From Thiosocius teredinicola (GTDB lineage Bacteria; Pseudomonadota; Gammaproteobacteria; Chromatiales; Chromatiaceae), in contig NZ_CP019936.1 in NCBI RefSeq assembly GCF_002009425.1, positions 4,637,297-4,701,296 of the forward strand: DNA of 64,000 bases. Reading direction: 5' to 3'. Below the pieces are notes generated by a model. It searched no databases and was not told the origin of the DNA. It saw only the letters and a program-made list of their open reading frames with translations. Of this stretch, positions 60,415-64,000 are shown in pieces. Numbering within the stretch: position 1 is the stretch's first letter; the number at the start of each line of letters is the position of its first letter. The translations under genes and the position numbers were made by a program.

Positions 60415-61581
60415 TTAGGGACGCGCATCGGCTGTTTTCTGGCCGATGCGGATCACCACGAACTCGGCCGGGCGTACCAGCGCAACCCCCACCTGAACGA
60501 TCAGGCGGCCGGCATCGATGTCGGCCTTGGTCATCGTGGTGCGATCGCAGCGCACGAAGAACGCATTACTGGATTTGCTGCCGGCCAGACGCCCCATTCG
60601 CCACTGGTCGTCGAGAAAGGTCTCAACGATCTGCCGGATCTGCGCCCAGAGGGGTTCATCGTTGGGCTCGAACACGGACCACTCGGTGCCCTGATTGATC
60701 GCGTGCTGCAGGAAGATGAAATAACGCCGCACGTTGACGTATCTCCATTCGGGATCGCTGCTCAGCGTGCGCGCGCCCCAGACCCGCAACCCGCGTTGCG
60801 GGAACTGGCGCAGCGTGTTGATGCCGACCGCATTCAGATGATCGGCCTGTGCCGCATTGAGCGCCTGCGCCACACCGATCACGGAGCGCATCACCTCGTT
60901 GGCCGGCGCCTTGTGTATTCCCTGGCGCCGATCGACCCGGGCCAGCACACCGGCGACTACCCCGGATGGCGGTATCGTGACCGTCTTGCGCGTCTTGCCG
61001 TCCGCCAACTGCAGCCAGGGGTAGTACAGTGCCGCCGACCGCGACTCGATCGATGCGGCATAGCGTTCGATCTCATCCGGGGCCTCACCGCGTAGTGGGT
61101 CCAGCAGCACGAAAACCCGTTCTGCGATATCTGCCGTGGCGGCAAAATCCAGCAACAGGCCGTTGACCTCACGCGCCAGTCTCGGCAACACCGTCGCCCC
61201 CGGTGCCGCCAGGGTAAACAGACCACGCAATCCGGCTACCGCGCGCAGTGCCGCCTGGTAGTTGCGCAGTGACGGTGCTCGACCGTTACCGCCAGCCACA
61301 CGAACCACGTGCAAGCGCGTTCCGCCTTCGGCAAAGAAGGCACGCACGGCATGCGCCATATGGTTGATCTGCCGCTGCCGGCCACCGATCGCCAGGTCCT
61401 CGCTGCCCCCGTATTGGCGCTGATAGGCGTGAAAGCTGGTGATCACCCGCGAAAGCCGGCCGGCCGTGCCGCGCGCCGTCGGCCCGATGAACAGGGTGGT
61501 CGGCGATGCAGTGGACATGATCCGGCGCGAGCGAAAGCTGACTTCTTCGACATAGACGCCAGGGGCAAGGTATTCAGGCAT
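60415..61581 (-). CDS. Contractile phage-type tail sheath protein (orphan)
   Basis: The 388-residue product matches the sheath family of contractile tails. Its N-terminus YLAPGVYVEEVSFRSRRI and TLFIGPTARGT are typical. The C-terminal domain FLDDQWRMGRLAGSKSSNAFFVRCD followed by VGVALVRPAEFVVIRIGQ is the well-conserved interlocking part. With ATG 61581 (GAGGAAAG about 7 bases upstream) the length is like P2 gpFI. The frame's upstream 29 codons lack resemblance. No tube, baseplate, spike, AAA ATPase or other phage gene is within the window, so it is neither a visible prophage nor an obvious contractile injection cluster. It lies 99 bases downstream of, and in line with, the radical SAM gene. 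Confidence 0.87.
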   Translation of the reverse strand: MPEYLAPGVYVEEVSFRSRRIMSTASPTTLFIGPTARGTAGRLSRVITSFHAYQRQYGGSEDLAIGGRQRQINHMAHAVRAFFAEGGTRLHVVRVAGGNGRAPSLRNYQAALRAVAGLRGLFTLAAPGATVLPRLAREVNGLLLDFAATADIAERVFVLLDPLRGEAPDEIERYAASIESRSAALYYPWLQLADGKTRKTVTIPPSGVVAGVLARVDRRQGIHKAPANEVMRSVIGVAQALNAAQADHLNAVGINTLRQFPQRGLRVWGARTLSSDPEWRYVNVRRYFIFLQHAINQGTEWSVFEPNDEPLWAQIRQIVETFLDDQWRMGRLAGSKSSNAFFVRCDRTTMTKADIDAGRLIVQVGVALVRPAEFVVIRIGQKTADARP

Positions 61582-61680
61582 GGTGGTTCTTTCCTCGGCG
61601 CGGTGGTCGCAGTAGCCGCGTAATCTACCTGTCCCGCGCCGATACGTCAGGCCAACGAATGCCGGCAATGCAAGTAACCC

Positions 61681-62790
61681 TCAGTGTGCGGGGTTGTGCG
61701 CCGCTTCCTGCACCGGCTCATGCATCGACACGGGCTGACGCCGGCTCCCCCAGTGCCCAGGCTCATTCTCGAACACGCCGGCAATCAGGTGGCCGCAGTT
61801 TGCGCAATGGCCGTTGTCCTTGAGTTGCCAATCGCCGAGCTGGTACCAGTCGCGCTCGATAACCCGGGTGCCGCACTGCGGGCAGTAGGTGCTGTCGCCC
61901 TCGGTGTCGTGCACGTTGCCGACGTACACATAGTGCAGGCCGGCATCCAAGGCGATACGTCGCGCCCGTTGCAGCGTGGCCGGCGGGGTAGGCGGTACAT
62001 CCGTCATTTTGTAGTCGGGATGAAACGCCGAGAAATGCAGTGGCACCTCGGGCCCGAGTTTTTCCAGGCACCAGTCTGCGAGGCGATGCAGTTCGTCGTC
62101 CGTATCGTTGTGGCCCGGAATCAGCAACGTGGTCAGTTCGAGCCAGCAGTCGGTTTCGTTGTGGATGTATTCGATCGTATCCAGCACCGGCAGCAGATGA
62201 CCGCCGGTCAACTTGTGATAGAAGTCTTCGGTGAACGCCTTCAGATCGACGTTTGCGGCATCCATATGGGAGAAGAACTCACGTCGCGGCTCTTCGCAGA
62301 TATAGCCCGCCGTGACCGCGACCGACTTGATGCCCTGTTCGCGACAGGCAGCGGCCGTATCCAGCGCGTATTCGAAGAAGATCACCGGGTCATTGTAGGT
62401 GTAGGCCACGCTGCGGCATCCGAGGCGCTTGGCGGTGGCGGCGATCGTCTCCGGCGCGGCGCTGGAAGCCAGGGTATCGATCTCGCGCGATTTGCTGATA
62501 TCCCAGTTCTGACAGAACTTGCAGGCCAGGTTGCAGCCTGCCGTACCGAATGAGAACACCGGCGTGCCCGGCAGAAAGTGGTTAAGCGGTTTCTTTTCGA
62601 TCGGGTCGACACAGAAGCCGCTGGAGCGCCCGTAGGTGGTCAATACCATCTGGTCGCCTTCGCGCGCGCGCACGAAACACAGACCGCGCTGGCCGTCCTT
62701 CAGATGACAATAACGCGGGCACAGGTCGCATTGGATGCGACCGTCATCCCGTATGTGCCAGAAACGACCGGGTACGGTGTCGCTAATCAT
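61681..62790 (-). CDS. amrS: AmmeMemoRadiSam system radical SAM enzyme
   Basis: Radical SAM protein of 369 residues from ATG 62790 (GGGAGG upstream). The [4Fe-4S]-SAM motif is CNLACKFCQNWDISK (about 84-98). An N-terminal CDLCPRYCHLKDGQRGLC cluster and a C-terminal zinc-ribbon-like pair (CPQCGTRV, CANCGHLI) are also present. This matches the PflA-like enzyme associated with AMMECR1 and Memo proteins. The reaction is unknown. The extra 48 upstream codons of the open frame are not family-like. Confidence 0.92.
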   Translation of the reverse strand: MISDTVPGRFWHIRDDGRIQCDLCPRYCHLKDGQRGLCFVRAREGDQMVLTTYGRSSGFCVDPIEKKPLNHFLPGTPVFSFGTAGCNLACKFCQNWDISKSREIDTLASSAAPETIAATAKRLGCRSVAYTYNDPVIFFEYALDTAAACREQGIKSVAVTAGYICEEPRREFFSHMDAANVDLKAFTEDFYHKLTGGHLLPVLDTIEYIHNETDCWLELTTLLIPGHNDTDDELHRLADWCLEKLGPEVPLHFSAFHPDYKMTDVPPTPPATLQRARRIALDAGLHYVYVGNVHDTEGDSTYCPQCGTRVIERDWYQLGDWQLKDNGHCANCGHLIAGVFENEPGHWGSRRQPVSMHEPVQEAAHNPAH

Positions 62791-62920
62791 GACAGACCTC
62801 CCTATGTGTCCGATGTCGGACTGAGGCAGCTCAAACAACTTCACCGAAACGGCGCAAGATGCTTGCAATCCAACAGCCAATGACCCATTAAATCTATAGA
62901 CCCGCAGCCCATGGGGAGCC

Positions 62921-63706
62921 ATGATGCACGTCAAAACACCCGCCGTCGCCGGGTTGTTCTACCCCGGCACGGAGCCAGAACTACGCAATACCGTCGACAG
63001 GCTGATGCAGACCGTATCGGCCGACAGCGAGGTGCGGCCGCATGCCTTGATCGCGCCGCACGCCGGCTACCAGTATTCCGGTCCGATTGCTGCAAATGCC
63101 TACGCCTCGCTGCGCCCCTGGGCCGCGGAAATCCGCCATGTGGCGGTATTGGCGCCGTCGCACCGGGTACCGTTCCGCGGCATAGCGCTGAGCAACGCCG
63201 ATGCCTTTCAGACCCCGTTGGGTGCGATACCGGTCGATACCGAAAGGGTGAAGTCGCTGGCGGCGCTGCCGCATGTCGGTTACCTGGATGCAGCCTTCGC
63301 CGAAGAACATGCCCTCGAGGTCCAATTGCCGTTTCTGCAACGCGTGCTCGACGACTTCAGCCTGATCCCGCTGATCGTCGGCGATGCCGAGGGTGAGGAT
63401 GTTGCCCAGGTGATCGAAACCCTGGTCGCAGACGATATCCTGATCGTCGTCAGCTCGGATCTCAGCCACTATCACGGCTATGCGGAGGCACAACGGCGCG
63501 ACGCCAACACCACCGGGATGATCGAAGCCATGCAGGCGGATGACATCGGCCCGTATGACGCCTGCGGCGCTTACCCGATCCGCGGGCTGTTGAAGGCGGC
63601 GCAACACCACGGTTGGCACGTCAAGACACTGGATCTGCGCAATTCCGGTGACACGGCCGGCGATAAATCGCGCGTGGTGGGATACGGAGCCTATGAGTTC
63701 TACTGA
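62921..63706 (+). CDS. amrB: AmmeMemoRadiSam system protein B (Memo family)
   Basis: A 261-residue protein of the Memo family, related in fold to class III extradiol dioxygenases: VAGLFYPG, LIAPHAGYQYSGPIAANAY, VLAPSHRVPFRGIALS, EEHALEVQLPFLQRVL, and VVSSDLSHYHGYAEAQRRD with histidines lining the presumed metal site. Start ATG 62921 or the adjacent ATG 62924. It diverges from the radical SAM gene and overlaps the next gene by 14 bases. Confidence 0.93.
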   Translation: MMHVKTPAVAGLFYPGTEPELRNTVDRLMQTVSADSEVRPHALIAPHAGYQYSGPIAANAYASLRPWAAEIRHVAVLAPSHRVPFRGIALSNADAFQTPLGAIPVDTERVKSLAALPHVGYLDAAFAEEHALEVQLPFLQRVLDDFSLIPLIVGDAEGEDVAQVIETLVADDILIVVSSDLSHYHGYAEAQRRDANTTGMIEAMQADDIGPYDACGAYPIRGLLKAAQHHGWHVKTLDLRNSGDTAGDKSRVVGYGAYEFY

Positions 63707-64000
63707 ATCCATCAATGAATTCGGGCCTGCGCAGCGCGCCGCATTGATCGAGATCGCACGTCGTTCGATCGAGCATGGCCTGCAGTTCGGTCGACCCTAC
63801 GTGGTGATACCCTCGGAACTCCCACGCGACCTCAAGGCGATCCGCGCCAGCTTCGTCACCTTGCAAAAGAACGGCGAGCTGCGCGGCTGTATCGGCCACC
63901 TCGAAGCGGTCCAGCCGTTGGGCGTGGATGTGGCCGAAAACGCCTTCGCCGCCGCATTTCGCGACCCACGCTTTGCGCCGCTGCGTGCCGCGGAATTCGA
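63693..64000 (+). CDS. amrA: AmmeMemoRadiSam system protein A (AMMECR1 domain), partial
   Basis: Begins at ATG 63693 inside the end of the Memo gene and runs off the right edge; about 102 codons are visible. LIEIARRSIEHGLQFGRP, ASFVTLQKNGELRGCIGHLE and AFAAAFRDPRFAPL are the AMMECR1 signature blocks (the LRGCIG core is nearly invariant). Function is unknown; tight coupling with Memo suggests a shared step. Confidence 0.93.
   Translation, partial: MSSTESINEFGPAQRAALIEIARRSIEHGLQFGRPYVVIPSELPRDLKAIRASFVTLQKNGELRGCIGHLEAVQPLGVDVAENAFAAAFRDPRFAPLRAAEF

Noticed and set aside
60415-61581. Prophage or prophage remnant around the tail sheath
   Set aside because: No integrase, capsid, terminase, tail tube or lysis genes, no attachment repeats and no tRNA at the borders; neighbours are ordinary chromosomal genes.

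Overview
The window reads as chromosome from a gammaproteobacterium. It is fairly GC-rich, carries an outer-membrane porin and type IV pilus genes, and shows gene neighbourhoods typical of that class: ilvA divergent from rpiA; pilMNOPQ-aroK-aroB-damX-gltB-gltD divergent from a PBP1A gene; rplM-rpsI; uvrD-hemW. The mix of urease/urea transport, a coq7 hydroxylase, glutamate synthase and RND efflux suggests a free-living or symbiotic Chromatiales-like lineage. That placement is inference from gene order and protein character. No prophage, transposon, integron or CRISPR array was found.

Layout. 1-5.2 kb: ilvA (cut by the left edge), rpiA, a porin, tRNA-Gln, rpsI and rplM, and a small thioredoxin-like 2Fe-2S ferredoxin. 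5.3-10.5 kb: a CCG-domain Fe-S protein, coq7, a TPR-sulfotransferase and hemE. 10.6-25.5 kb: a long minus-strand block (in reading order pilM, N, O, P, Q, aroK, aroB, damX, gltB, gltD). 25.9-33.2 kb: mrcA, a small unknown gene, then minus-strand gltA, mdh, malic enzyme and rpmE. 33.3-39.3 kb: a DUF3135 gene, rof, a CPXCG protein, hemW, uvrD and two lipoprotein genes. 39.4-50.5 kb: one continuous minus-strand urea block, urtABCDE, a 55-codon small gene, and ureDABCEFG. 50.8-56 kb: a PilT/PilU ATPase and two ECF sigma-factor loci. 56.2-60.4 kb: an RND efflux operon. 60.4-64 kb: an isolated contractile tail-sheath gene and the three AmmeMemoRadiSam genes.

How the parts work together. The urea block is a complete uptake-plus-hydrolysis unit (ABC importer, nickel urease, metallochaperones). 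It sits behind a region that reads as a sigma-54 promoter with an almost perfect NtrC dyad and a second half-matching site 32 bp away, so expression on nitrogen limitation is the natural prediction. GltBD elsewhere in the window would assimilate the ammonia (via glutamine). gltA, mdh and malic enzyme form a local C4/C6 carbon cluster.

Least understood parts. These are (i) the orphan tail sheath beside the AmmeMemoRadiSam genes, (ii) the ECF sigma factor translationally coupled to a DUF255 thioredoxin-like protein with its own ECF-type promoter, (iii) the 55-residue membrane peptide inside the urea operon, and (iv) a TPR-sulfotransferase lying between coq7 and hemE.

Start codons were moved inward from the longest open frame wherever family N-termini, ribosome-binding sites or operon overlaps argued for it. 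Such changes are stated in the entries. All family assignments come from reading the sequence, not from database searches.
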